A DNA stretch of 32,426 bases from an uncultured Eubacteriales bacterium (GTDB taxonomy: Bacteria; Bacillota; Clostridia; Saccharofermentanales; UBA5734), in the NCBI GenBank assembly GCA_903835065.1, contig CAILLO010000024.1, positions 1 through 32,426 on the forward strand, written 5' to 3'. Under the pieces are notes generated by a model. That model did no database searches, was not told the DNA's origin, and worked only from the letters and a program-made list of their open reading frames with translations. Positions 6,504 through 14,997 of this stretch are shown in pieces. The number at the start of each line of letters is the position of its first letter. The stretch's first letter is position 1. A program made the position numbers and the translations under genes.

Positions 6504-7603
6504 GATCGCTCCTGGAGATCATGGCCGAGAGCGCCCGTCAGGGTGCCTCCGACATCTTCATCACCGTCGGGGTCCCGCCGGTGCTCAAGATCGAGGGCCG
6601 GCACGTCCGGATGGCCGGCGAGCCCCTGAAGCCCGAAGAGACGTCCTACATGGCCGCCGAACTGAACGTGAAGCGCGACGAGCTGATCCAGAACGGCAAT
6701 CCCGGCGAGCGCGATTTCTCCGTCTCGCTGCCGGAGGTCGGACGCTTCCGTGTGAACGTGTTCCTCCAGCGCGGCTCGATCGGCATCTCGATCCGACGGA
6801 TCTACTCGAGCCTGCCGTCTCCCGAGACGCTCCGGATTCCCGCGGCGGTGCTCGAACTCGCCAACCGGCAGAAGGGCCTCGTGCTCGTGACCGGCCCGGC
6901 CGGCAGCGGCAAGACGACCACGCTCGCGACGCTGATCGACCTGATCAACAAGCGGCGGGAGTGCCACGTCCTGACCCTCGAGGACCCGATCGAGTACCTC
7001 CACCGCCATGGCAGGAGCATCATCAACCAGCGCGAGATCGGCGGCGACACCCGCAGCTACGCCGAGGGCCTGCGCGCCGCCCTGCGCGAGTCGCCCGACG
7101 TGATCCTGATCGGCGAGATGCGCGACCTCGAGACGATCGCGATCGCCCTGACCGCCGCCGAGACCGGGCACCTCGTCCTCTCGACGCTGCACACGGTCGG
7201 CACGTCGATGACCATCGACCGCATCGTCGACGTCTTCCCGCCGAACCAGCAGCAGCAGGTCCGCATCCAGCTGTCGACCATCCTGCAGGCCGTGGTGTCG
7301 CAGCAGTTGCTGCCCACCGTGGACGGCCTGCGCGCAGCGGCCTTCGAGGTCATGCTCGTCAACCCGGCCGTGCGCAACATGATCCGCGAGAGCAAGACGC
7401 CGCAGATCGACTCGGTGCTCCAGATGAACGCCGCGCTGGGCATGTGCACGATGGACACGAGCCTCGCGCAGCTGGTCAATTCGGGCGTCGTGACATGCGA
7501 GGACGCGCTGCCGTACAGCCTGAACCAGGACACGTTCCTCCGGATGGTCCGTCCAGAAAAGGGAACGATTTCCGACGACGCGCCCGGGAAGGCCCGCAGA
7601 TAG
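6500..7603 (+). CDS. pilT: PilT-type pilus retraction ATPase
   Basis: A 367-residue hexameric ATPase of the PilT family, which powers pilus retraction and twitching. It has the family length and lacks the long N-terminal domain of PilB. Motifs in order: Walker A GPAGSGKTT (132-140), Asp box EDPIEY (161-166), Walker B VILIGEMRD (201-209), His box ending STLHT (228-232), and the C-terminal AVRNMIRE retraction motif. The start overlaps the preceding stop by 4 nt. No PilB extension ATPase is in the window, so it must be encoded elsewhere or the machine relies on PilT alone. The gene ends just before the T-box leader of the aro operon, with no obvious terminator. Confidence 0.95.
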   Translation: MRSLLEIMAESARQGASDIFITVGVPPVLKIEGRHVRMAGEPLKPEETSYMAAELNVKRDELIQNGNPGERDFSVSLPEVGRFRVNVFLQRGSIGISIRRIYSSLPSPETLRIPAAVLELANRQKGLVLVTGPAGSGKTTTLATLIDLINKRRECHVLTLEDPIEYLHRHGRSIINQREIGGDTRSYAEGLRAALRESPDVILIGEMRDLETIAIALTAAETGHLVLSTLHTVGTSMTIDRIVDVFPPNQQQQVRIQLSTILQAVVSQQLLPTVDGLRAAAFEVMLVNPAVRNMIRESKTPQIDSVLQMNAALGMCTMDTSLAQLVNSGVVTCEDALPYSLNQDTFLRMVRPEKGTISDDAPGKARR

Positions 7604-7614
7604 AGATCCGTCGG

Positions 7615-7643
7615 TTGACGAACGATACCTGCAGGTGCAGAAT
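7615..7643 (+). promoter_or_regulatory. Promoter of the aromatic amino acid operon
   Basis: TTGACG (7615-7620), a 17-nt spacer and CAGAAT (7638-7643). This places transcription start at about 7650, immediately before the T-box leader. Confidence 0.75.
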
Positions 7644-7644
7644 G

Positions 7645-8022
7645 GGACAAAATCGGAAAGGCGAAGACGGGATGAAGTAGCCCGGATCCTTGCGTTCCCA
7701 GAGAGCCCCGGCAGCTGGAAAGGGGCGGACGCACCCGGCGCGAAGATACCTCCCCGAGCCTCCTTGCCGAACCCCCGGCGGAACGCCGGCGGACCGCCCG
7801 GAAGGGAAGGGTCCGAAGGCAAGGACGCGTGGCGCCCGTTAGCGCGCCGGGAACCGTGCATGTCCGCCTCCGGGCGGAGTGACGGGTCCGCAACGAGGCC
7901 TCTCCTCCCGACGTCGGGCGGGCGGGCGAATCGAGGTGGTACCACGGGTCGCGCGCCCGTCCTCCGGTCCAAAGCATGGGGGGCGGGCGCGCGCTTATCG
8001 CCTCCTTACGAGTACCAGGAGG
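7645..8022 (+). promoter_or_regulatory. T-box leader, probably tyrosine-specific and translational
   Basis: The leader has Stem I features: AAGTA (7675-7679), the AGAGAG distal-loop motif near 7700, GGCAGCTGGAAAGGGG near 7710-7725, and a specifier loop CGAAGATACC (7741-7750) in which UAC (7747-7749) would be a tyrosine codon. The T-box core AGGTGGTACCACGGG (7934-7948) is present. Its UGGU bulge would pair with an ACCA tRNA end, so discriminator A, as in tRNA-Tyr or tRNA-Phe and unlike tRNA-Trp. The antiterminator pairs GAGG and CACGGG with CCCGU and CCUC (7961-7964). The competing 15-bp helix, 7951-7965 with 7978-7992, is not followed by a U tract. Downstream, CCTCCT (8001-8006) pairs with the AGGAGG SD (8017-8022), and CGCCTCC (7999-8005) alternatively pairs with GGGGGCG (7979-7985). 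These pairings predict control of translation. Confidence 0.9.
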
Positions 8023-8029
8023 TCACGTC

Positions 8030-9055
8030 ATGATCATCGTCGTCAGGCAGGGTGCGACCCAGGCGGAAATCCGCGAGATCGTCGACACCATCGAGTCCAA
8101 GGGGCTCCGGACCCACTTCTCCGAAGGGACGCAGGTCACGATCATCGGCATCGTGGGCGACAAGTCGCTGCTCGCCGACACGCCGCTCGACGCGCTGTCG
8201 GGCGTCGAGAAGATCGTCCCGATCATGGAGTCCTACAAGCTCTCGAGCCGCAACTTCAAGCCCGAAGGGACGATCATCGAATTTCCCGGGTGCCGGATCG
8301 GCGGTCGGGAGATCGTGATGATGGCCGGACCGTGCGCCGTCGAGAGCGAGGAGCAGATCCAGGCCTCCGCGAAGGCCGTGAAGGCCGCGGGCGCGAAGTT
8401 CCTGCGCGGCGGCGCCTACAAGCCCCGCACCTCCCCGTACGCGTTCCAGGGTCTCGAGCTCGAGGGCCTCCGGCTCATGAAGCAGGCTGCCAAGGACCAC
8501 GGACTGCTCGTGGTCAGCGAGATCACCAGCGAGAACGACCTGGAGGCGGCGGCCGCCTACATCGACATGGTCCAGATCGGCGCGCGCAACGCCCAGAATT
8601 TCCGCCTCCTCAAGGAAGTGGGCCGGTCCTGCATCCCGGTGCTGCTCAAGCGCGGCATCGCCGAGACCGTCGAGGAGCTGCTGCAGGCCTCCGAGTACGT
8701 CCTCAGCGAGGGCAACTACAACGTCATCCTGTGCGAGCGCGGCATCCGGACCTTCGAGACCGCCACGCGCAGCACGCTCGACATCGCCGCCGTCCCGGTG
8801 CTGAAGTCCAAGACGCACCTGCCCGTCTTCGTCGACCCGAGCCACGCGGCGGGCAAGGCGGCCTACGTCGCCCCGCTGTCCAAGGCCTCGGTCGCGGCGG
8901 GCGCCGACGGCCTGATCATCGAGGTGCACCCCGACCCGAAGCACGCGCTGTCGGACGCCGCCCAGCAGATCACCTTCGACGAGTTCGACCGGCTGTGTGC
9001 CGACGTCGCCGGGATGGCCCCGATCTTCGGCAGGGAGTTCCGGCATGGCGCCTAG
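8030..9055 (+). CDS. aroF: 3-deoxy-7-phosphoheptulonate (DAHP) synthase, type I-beta, copy 1
   Basis: A 341-residue enzyme joining phosphoenolpyruvate and erythrose 4-phosphate, the first step of the shikimate pathway. An N-terminal ferredoxin-like regulatory domain (about 1-70), as in the Thermotoga enzyme, is followed by a TIM barrel. The barrel carries AGPCAVES (Cys102, metal ligand), [15 protein letters not shown] (KPRTS at 131-135), [10 protein letters not shown] and FVDPSHAAG. The FL domain normally mediates inhibition by Tyr or Phe. The ATG at 8030 has AGGAGG 7 nt upstream; the frame extending further upstream lies within the T-box leader. It is the first gene under the T-box and overlaps tyrA. 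A second copy lies at 11613 in the same operon. Confidence 0.97.
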   Translation: MIIVVRQGATQAEIREIVDTIESKGLRTHFSEGTQVTIIGIVGDKSLLADTPLDALSGVEKIVPIMESYKLSSRNFKPEGTIIEFPGCRIGGREIVMMAGPCAVESEEQIQASAKAVKAAGAKFLRGGAYKPRTSPYAFQGLELEGLRLMKQAAKDHGLLVVSEITSENDLEAAAAYIDMVQIGARNAQNFRLLKEVGRSCIPVLLKRGIAETVEELLQASEYVLSEGNYNVILCERGIRTFETATRSTLDIAAVPVLKSKTHLPVFVDPSHAAGKAAYVAPLSKASVAAGADGLIIEVHPDPKHALSDAAQQITFDEFDRLCADVAGMAPIFGREFRHGA

Positions 9056-10187
9056 CGTGCGCATCGGCGTCGTCGGCCTCGGCCTGATCGGTGGGTCGCT
9101 TGCACAGGGCTTCCGCCGCGTGTTCCCGGACGCCCGGATCGTCGGCGTCGACCGCAAGCCCGCCGTGCTCGAGCGCATCCTCTCGGACGGCACGCTGGAT
9201 GAGGCGCGGCTCTTCGGCGACGAGGGAGGGGCCGACGACGCCTTCTCCGTGTTCGCCCCCTGCGACTTCGTCTTCGTCTGCACCCCCGTGCACCTCACCG
9301 CCGCCCACGCCGCCCGCGTCGCCCGCTTCTGCCGCGGCGTCGTCACGGACGTCGGCAGCTGCAAGTCCGTCGTGATGCGCGATGTCGCTGCCCTACCCGA
9401 GGCCGCTTCGATGCGGTTCGTCGGCGGACACCCCATGGCCGGCTCCGAACGCGTCGGCTACGCCTTCGCCCGACCGAACCTCTTCGAGAATGCGATCTAC
9501 GTCCTGTGCACGCCCGAGACGGCCACCGCCGCCGCCGAGCGCGACGCCGACACCCTCGCCGCCCTGGTCTCCGCCATCGGCGCCCTGCCCGTCCGCCTCG
9601 ACGCCGTCGAGCACGACCGCATCGCCGCCCTCGTCTCGCACCTCCCGCACGTCGCCGCCGCCGCCCTCTCCGCCGTCGCCGCCCGCGAGGGCGCCGCACT
9701 GCGGGACCCCGACCGCGTGAAGCAGCTCGCGGCGGGCGGCTTCCGCGACATCACGCGCATCGCCTCCTCCAACCCCGACCTCTGGGCGGGCATTTCGGCC
9801 GACAACGTCGCCCAGCTGCTGCCCGCACTCGACGCCTACCTCCGCCTGCTGTCCGACTACCGCGCGCGCCTCGCCGCCGCCGCCGGACCCGACCGCCCCG
9901 CCCTCGCCGCCCTCTTCGAGGAGGGACGCGCCTTCCGGGACTCCGTCGCGACGGGCGGCCGCGGCCTGCTCGAGGGCTCGGCGACGCTCGTCGTCACGAT
10001 CGACGACCGCCCGGGCGCCCTCGCCGGCATCGCATCCGTCCTCGGCACCCGCGGCATCGGCATCCGCAACCTCAACATCGTGAACAGCCGCGTCTACGAG
10101 GGCGGCTGCCTCCACGTCCAGATCGACGAGCGCCAGCTCGACGAGGCGCGCCGCGTTCTGGAGGAGGCGGGCCATGAGTGCGTCTGA
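9045..10187 (+). CDS. tyrA: Prephenate dehydrogenase with C-terminal ACT domain
   Basis: A 380-residue enzyme converting prephenate to 4-hydroxyphenylpyruvate, the tyrosine branch. A Rossmann motif GVVGLGLIGGS lies at the N-terminus, followed by FVCTPVHLT and GGHPMAGSERVG, which carries the substrate-binding HPMAG. A helical dimerisation region follows. The C-terminal 70 residues (from about 310) form an ACT domain beginning TLVVTIDDRPGAL, expected to bind an amino acid effector, most likely tyrosine. The start at 9045 overlaps aroF by 11 nt and has AGGGAG 7 nt upstream. Placement right after the T-box-controlled aroF agrees with a tyrosine signal. Confidence 0.95.
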   Translation: MAPSVRIGVVGLGLIGGSLAQGFRRVFPDARIVGVDRKPAVLERILSDGTLDEARLFGDEGGADDAFSVFAPCDFVFVCTPVHLTAAHAARVARFCRGVVTDVGSCKSVVMRDVAALPEAASMRFVGGHPMAGSERVGYAFARPNLFENAIYVLCTPETATAAAERDADTLAALVSAIGALPVRLDAVEHDRIAALVSHLPHVAAAALSAVAAREGAALRDPDRVKQLAAGGFRDITRIASSNPDLWAGISADNVAQLLPALDAYLRLLSDYRARLAAAAGPDRPALAALFEEGRAFRDSVATGGRGLLEGSATLVVTIDDRPGALAGIASVLGTRGIGIRNLNIVNSRVYEGGCLHVQIDERQLDEARRVLEEAGHECV

Positions 10188-11616
10188 CCCCCGTCGCTTC
10201 GGGCTCCTCGGTCACCCGCTCGGCCACAGCCTGTCCCCGGAGATCCACGCCTTCCTGCTGGACCAGGTGGGGCAGGAGGGGAGTTACGCGCTCTACGACA
10301 CCCCGCCCGACCGCCTCGGCGAGACCGTCGGGCGCCTGAGGGGCGATCTGTCCGGCTGGAACTGCACGATTCCCCACAAGCAGGCCATCCTCCCGTATCT
10401 CGACGCCGTCGAACCCGCGGCCGCGCGCTACGGCGCCGTGAACACCGTGCGCTGCCGGGCCGGCCGCCTCGAGGGCTTCAACTCCGACGGCCCCGGCTTC
10501 CGGGCCGCCCTCGCCGCCGCGGGCATGCATCTCGGCCCCGGCCGCGCGCTGGTCGTCGGCGCCGGCGGCGTCGCCCGCATGCTCGCCTTCGAGGCCGCGC
10601 GCGAAGGCGCCGAGACCTGGGTCGCCGCGCGCGACCCGGCGAAGGCCGAGGCCCTCTGCGCCGACACCGCCCGCGCCCTCGGCGGCCGCACCGACGCCGG
10701 CGCGCCCGTCCTCCTCCGCGCCGCCGCCCTGTCCGACCTCCCCGTGGCCATCGCCTCCGGCGTCCGCTTCGACCTGCTCCTGCAGGCGACGCCGGTCGGC
10801 ATGTGGCCCGAGACGTCCGGCTTGCCCGTCCCCCTCGAGGTGCTGGGCGGCGTGCGCGCGGTCTATGACACGATCTACAACCCGCTTGCCACCCGGCTCG
10901 TCCTCGCGGCGCGCCGCCTCGGGATCCCCGCCGCGGGCGGCCTCGGCATGCTGGTCGAGCAGGCGGCCATCTCGTTCCGCCTCTGGAATCCCGACCTGCC
11001 GGACCCGCTGCCTCCGGGCGATCCGGCGCGGCATGCCCTGTACGCGGAACTGCGGCGCGCGATCCTGCACCGCAGCCCCGTGAACCTCGTGCTCGCGGGC
11101 TTCATGGGCGCCGGCAAGACGACGGTCGGCCTCGCGCTGGCCCGGCGTCTCGACGTGTCCTTCTCGGACCTCGACGGGCTCGTGGAGGCGGCCGCGGGCC
11201 GGACGGTCCCCGAGATCTTCCGCGATTCCGGCGAGGTGGAATTCCGTCGCCTCGAGCGCGCCGCGCTCGTCTCCCTCGCCCGTCCGGACCGCACGCGCGT
11301 CGTGTCGGCGGGCGGCGGAGCGCTGTTGTCCGACGAAGCCGCCGCAATCGTTCATGAAGGTCGTGGCCTGTCGGTCTTGCTCGATGCGTCGATTGGTGCG
11401 ATTCTGGAGAGGGTCGCGGGCGACGGGAGCCGGCCGCTCCTCGCCGGACCCGACCCGGAGTCCCGCGTGCGGGCCCTGTGGGCCGAGCGCCGCCCCCGCT
11501 ACCTTGCGGCCGCCGACGCGTCCGTCCCCGCCGACGGGCCCGTGGAGCGGGTCGTCGATGATATCCTGATGGCTTTGGGGCTCGAGGAAGGGCCCGTTGG
11601 AGGAGGACCACGATGA
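10174..11616 (+). CDS. aroEK: Shikimate dehydrogenase-shikimate kinase fusion (AroE-AroK)
   Basis: A 480-residue bifunctional protein for pathway steps four and five. Residues 1 to about 285 are shikimate dehydrogenase: GHPLGHSLSP, catalytic Lys69 in IPHKQ, Asp105 in FNSDGPGF, NADP-binding GAGGVARM (129-136) and QATPVGMWP. Residues from about 302 are shikimate kinase: Walker A GFMGAGKTT (309-317), SDLDGLVE, the EFRRLE arginine and SAGGGALL, then an LID-like Arg-rich segment and R-P-RYLAAAD. A linker of about 20 residues joins them. No stop or frameshift separates the halves, so the fusion appears real. It overlaps tyrA by 14 nt and the next gene by 4 nt. Confidence 0.95.
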   Translation: MSASDPRRFGLLGHPLGHSLSPEIHAFLLDQVGQEGSYALYDTPPDRLGETVGRLRGDLSGWNCTIPHKQAILPYLDAVEPAAARYGAVNTVRCRAGRLEGFNSDGPGFRAALAAAGMHLGPGRALVVGAGGVARMLAFEAAREGAETWVAARDPAKAEALCADTARALGGRTDAGAPVLLRAAALSDLPVAIASGVRFDLLLQATPVGMWPETSGLPVPLEVLGGVRAVYDTIYNPLATRLVLAARRLGIPAAGGLGMLVEQAAISFRLWNPDLPDPLPPGDPARHALYAELRRAILHRSPVNLVLAGFMGAGKTTVGLALARRLDVSFSDLDGLVEAAAGRTVPEIFRDSGEVEFRRLERAALVSLARPDRTRVVSAGGGALLSDEAAAIVHEGRGLSVLLDASIGAILERVAGDGSRPLLAGPDPESRVRALWAERRPRYLAAADASVPADGPVERVVDDILMALGLEEGPVGGGPR

Positions 11617-12629
11617 TCATCGTCCTGAAATCCGGAACGACCCGCGAAAAGGTCGCCGAACTCTGCGGTCGCCTGCAGCAGAACTACGGCGTGACCGCGA
11701 ACCCGATCTTCGGCAGCGAATCCGTCGTGATCGGCCTCGTCGGCGACACGTCCTCCATCGAGGTCGAGACCCTCGCGCTCGACGAAAGCGTCGAGAAGGT
11801 CATGAAGGTCTCGGAGCCCTACAAGCGGGCCAACCGCAAGTTCCACCCCGACGACACGGTCTTCCGGGTCGGCGACGCCGACATCGGTGGAAGGAGGATC
11901 TGCGTGATCGCCGGACCCTGCTCGGTCGAATCCGAGGAGCAGATGATCGGCATCGCCGACCACGTGAAGATGTCCGGCGCGCTCGCCCTCCGTGGCGGCG
12001 CCTTCAAGCCGCGCACGTCCCCCTACGCGTTCCAGGGCCTCCGGGCCGAGGGACTGCTGTATCTCCGCAAGGCCCGCGAGCGCACGGGCCTCCCGATCGT
12101 CTCGGAGATCACGAACCCCAGTTCGCTCGAGATGTTCATGGAGCACGTCGACGTGATCCAGGTCGGCGCCCGCAACATGCAGAACTTCGAGCTGCTCAAG
12201 GAACTCGGGCGGATCCGCAGGCCGATCCTCCTGAAGCGCGGCTTCTCCAACACGATCGAGGAGCTGCTGATGTCGGCCGAGTACATCATGAGCGGCGGCA
12301 ACGACCGGATCATCCTGTGCGAGCGCGGCATCCGCACCTTCGAGACGTCCATGCGCAACACGCTCGACCTCAGCGCGATCCCCATGCTCAAGCGCCTCAC
12401 GCACCTGCCGGTCTTCGTCGACCCGAGCCACGCCTGCGGCCTCGCCTGGATGGTCGAGTCGCTGTCGAAGGCCGCGATCGCCGTCGGGGCCGACGGGCTC
12501 GAGATCGAGGTCCACAACGACCCGAAGCACGCCCTGTCCGACGGCCAGCAGTCGCTGACGCCGGAGGCCTTCGACGACCTGATGAAGCACCTGCGTCCGG
12601 TCGCCGAGTCCGTGGGCAGGACCCTCTAG
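11613..12629 (+). CDS. aroF: DAHP synthase, type I-beta, copy 2
   Basis: A 338-residue paralogue of the enzyme at 8030, with the same FL regulatory domain (about 1-70) and barrel: [38 protein letters not shown] and FVDPSHACGLA. The N-terminal domain differs much more from copy 1 than the barrel does, which would suit a different feedback effector (inference). The ATG at 11613 overlaps the AroE-AroK stop, with a strong GGAGGAGG upstream. Having both copies in one operon is unusual. It is not a recent duplication, since identity is moderate and indels occur. Confidence 0.97.
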   Translation: MIIVLKSGTTREKVAELCGRLQQNYGVTANPIFGSESVVIGLVGDTSSIEVETLALDESVEKVMKVSEPYKRANRKFHPDDTVFRVGDADIGGRRICVIAGPCSVESEEQMIGIADHVKMSGALALRGGAFKPRTSPYAFQGLRAEGLLYLRKARERTGLPIVSEITNPSSLEMFMEHVDVIQVGARNMQNFELLKELGRIRRPILLKRGFSNTIEELLMSAEYIMSGGNDRIILCERGIRTFETSMRNTLDLSAIPMLKRLTHLPVFVDPSHACGLAWMVESLSKAAIAVGADGLEIEVHNDPKHALSDGQQSLTPEAFDDLMKHLRPVAESVGRTL

Positions 12630-12656
12630 CCGGAAGGCGAGGGAGAGGAGAGCGAC

Positions 12657-13715
12657 ATGCCCGACCGGATCGCACGCTACAAGGGCGGAGAATACCCCGT
12701 CCGCATCGGGAAGGGGCTGCTCGACCGGATCGGCGAGACCGCCGCGGGCCTCGTCGCCGGCCGGACCGCCTTCGTCGCGACCGACGAGACGGTCGGTGCC
12801 CTCTACCTCGACCGCGCCACGGTGTCGCTCGAGCGCGCCGGATTCCGCACCGCATCCTTCTCCGTGCCCGCCGGCGAGGCGAGCAAGAGCCCCGAACGCC
12901 TGCTGGAACTCTACGGGAGCTTCCACGCGGCGGGCCTCACCCGCTCGGACCTCGTCGTGGCCCTGGGCGGCGGCGTGGTGGGCGACCTGGCCGGCTACGC
13001 GGCCGCGACCTGGATGCGCGGCGTGCCCGTCATGCAGGTGCCGACGACGCTCCTGGCGCAGGTCGACTCCTCGATCGGCGGCAAGACCGGCATCGACCTG
13101 CCGTTCGGCAAGAACCTCGTGGGCGCCTTCCACCAGCCGGCCGCGGTCGTCCTGGACCCGTCGGTGCTGGGCACGCTTCCCCGCGCCCGCATGGCGGAGG
13201 GGATGGCCGAGGTCGTGAAGTACGGCTGCATCGCCGACGAAGACCTCTTCGTCGCCATCGAATCCGGCTTCCTCGACCTCGATTGGGTCGTGGAACGCTG
13301 CGTGCGCATCAAGACCGGCGTCGTGTCGCGCGACGAGAAGGACACCGGCGAGCGCATGATGCTCAACTTCGGCCACACCGTGGGCCACGCCGTCGAGAAG
13401 GCCTCCGCCTTCGCGCTGTCGCACGGCGAGTCGGTCTCGATCGGCATGGCGGCGGCGACCCGCATCGGCGAGCGCCTCGGCGTCACCCCGCACGGGACCG
13501 CGGAGCGCCTCGAGTCCGTGCTCGTGCACCAGGGTCTCCCGATCCGGTCGACCCTGCCCCTCGACACCGTCGTCGAGGCCATGGCGTCCGACAAGAAGCG
13601 CCTGTCCGGTAAAGTCCACTTCGTGTTCCTCGAGCGCATCGGCGAAGCCGCGCTGCACCCGATGCCCGTGTCCGAACTCGCCGCCCTGCTGAAGGAGGTG
13701 GCCGTCGTTGGATGA
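12657..13715 (+). CDS. aroB: 3-dehydroquinate synthase
   Basis: A 352-residue NAD- and metal-dependent enzyme closing DAHP to 3-dehydroquinate, pathway step two. Signature stretches are GGGVVGDLAGYAAATWMRG (NAD-binding and active site), VDSSIGGKTGID, GMAEVVKYG and LNFGHTVGHAVE, which contributes metal-binding His. The family length is normal and the C-terminus is complete. GGAGAGGAGAG precedes the ATG. The next gene begins inside its last codons. Confidence 0.97.
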   Translation: MPDRIARYKGGEYPVRIGKGLLDRIGETAAGLVAGRTAFVATDETVGALYLDRATVSLERAGFRTASFSVPAGEASKSPERLLELYGSFHAAGLTRSDLVVALGGGVVGDLAGYAAATWMRGVPVMQVPTTLLAQVDSSIGGKTGIDLPFGKNLVGAFHQPAAVVLDPSVLGTLPRARMAEGMAEVVKYGCIADEDLFVAIESGFLDLDWVVERCVRIKTGVVSRDEKDTGERMMLNFGHTVGHAVEKASAFALSHGESVSIGMAAATRIGERLGVTPHGTAERLESVLVHQGLPIRSTLPLDTVVEAMASDKKRLSGKVHFVFLERIGEAALHPMPVSELAALLKEVAVVG

Positions 13716-14997
13716 TCCGCTGCGCGTGATGCCGGGACGCCTGTCCGGCACGGTGGCGGCTCCGCCCTCGAAGAGCCTCGCCCACCGGGCGCTCGTCTGC
13801 GCCTGGCTCGCCGGCGAACCCGGTTGCATCCGCGGCCTGGACGCCGCGACGTCCCGCGACGTCGCGACGACGCTGCGCTGCCTGTCCGCGCTCGGACCGA
13901 TCCGCGACGCCGGCTGGCGCGCCCGCCGGGCGCAGGTCGGCCTGTCCACGCCGACCGTCCTCGACTGCGGGGAATCCGGCACGACGCTGCGCCTGCTCGT
14001 CCCGGTCGTCGCCGCGCTCGGCCGCGCCGCCGTCTTCACGGGCGAAGGACGCCTGCCGTCCCGACCCATCGCCGAGTACATCACGATGTTGTCCGGCCGC
14101 GGCGTGGAACTCTCCCCGCCGCCCGTCGGCGGACTTCCTCTGGGGATCCGCGGGAGCCTGCTCCCCGGAACGTTCCGCGTGCCCGGCGGCGTGAGCTCGC
14201 AGTACGTCTCGGGCATGCTGCTCGCCCTGCCGCTGCTGGCCGGCGACTCCACCCTGGAGATCTCCGGCCGCCTCGAGTCGGCGCCCTACGTCGACCTGAC
14301 GCTGCAGGTCATGCGGGCTTTCGGCGTGCAGGCGGAGCGCGCCGACGATGGGTCGTCCTTCCATGTCCGCGGGAAGCAGAAGTACAAGGCGCCGGACGCG
14401 TTCTCCGTCGAGGGGGACTACTCGCAGGCCGCCTTCTGGCTGACGGCGGACTGGTTCGGGTCCGCCGCGGACGTGACCGGGCTCGACCCGGATTCCCTGC
14501 AGGGCGACGCGGCGATCAAGCCGCTGCTCGCGCGTCTCGCGGCGGCTCCGGCCGAGGCGGGCGGCAGCGAGGACGCGGGCGACGTCGTGATCGACGCGTC
14601 GCAGGTGCCCGACCTCGTACCGGTCCTCGCGGTCGCGGCGGTCGCGTGCGAGCGGGACGTGCGCATCGTGAACGCGGCACGCCTGCGGCTCAAGGAGAGC
14701 GACCGGCTGGCGTCGACCGTGGACGCGCTGACGCGCATCGGGGCCGATGTGACGGCGACGGGGGACGGGCTGCTCGTCCGCGGTCGCGGCCAGCGGGGCG
14801 GAGGGCCGCTGTTCGAGGGCGGGGAGGCCGACGCCTGGAACGACCACCGGATCGCGATGGCCCTCGCCGTCGCCGCCCTGCGCAGCCGCACCGGCGTCGC
14901 GATCACGGGCTGGCGGTGCGTCGACAAGTCCTATCCGGAGTTCTTCGAGGAACTCGAGAGGCTGGGAGGGGAAATCCATGGGCTCCATCATCGGTGA
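13708..14997 (+). CDS. aroA: 3-phosphoshikimate 1-carboxyvinyltransferase (EPSP synthase)
   Basis: A 429-residue enzyme transferring the enolpyruvyl group of phosphoenolpyruvate to shikimate 3-phosphate, step six. Visible motifs are PPSKSLAHRALVCA, CGESGTTLRLL, KESDRLAST and NDHRIAMALAVAAL. The start is the TTG at 13708, read from an AAGGAGG at 13692-13698. An in-frame ATG at 13729 lacks that spacing. The gene overlaps aroB by 8 nt and aroC by 20 nt. The 90-100 region typical of the PEP site reads ESGTTLRLL with no odd substitution. Confidence 0.96.
   Translation: MDDPLRVMPGRLSGTVAAPPSKSLAHRALVCAWLAGEPGCIRGLDAATSRDVATTLRCLSALGPIRDAGWRARRAQVGLSTPTVLDCGESGTTLRLLVPVVAALGRAAVFTGEGRLPSRPIAEYITMLSGRGVELSPPPVGGLPLGIRGSLLPGTFRVPGGVSSQYVSGMLLALPLLAGDSTLEISGRLESAPYVDLTLQVMRAFGVQAERADDGSSFHVRGKQKYKAPDAFSVEGDYSQAAFWLTADWFGSAADVTGLDPDSLQGDAAIKPLLARLAAAPAEAGGSEDAGDVVIDASQVPDLVPVLAVAAVACERDVRIVNAARLRLKESDRLASTVDALTRIGADVTATGDGLLVRGRGQRGGGPLFEGGEADAWNDHRIAMALAVAALRSRTGVAITGWRCVDKSYPEFFEELERLGGEIHGLHHR

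Noticed and set aside
7978-8000. Intrinsic terminator in the aro T-box leader
   Set aside because: The 15-bp helix is strong but is followed by GCGCTTATCGCC with no U tract; control of the SD explains the downstream pairings better.
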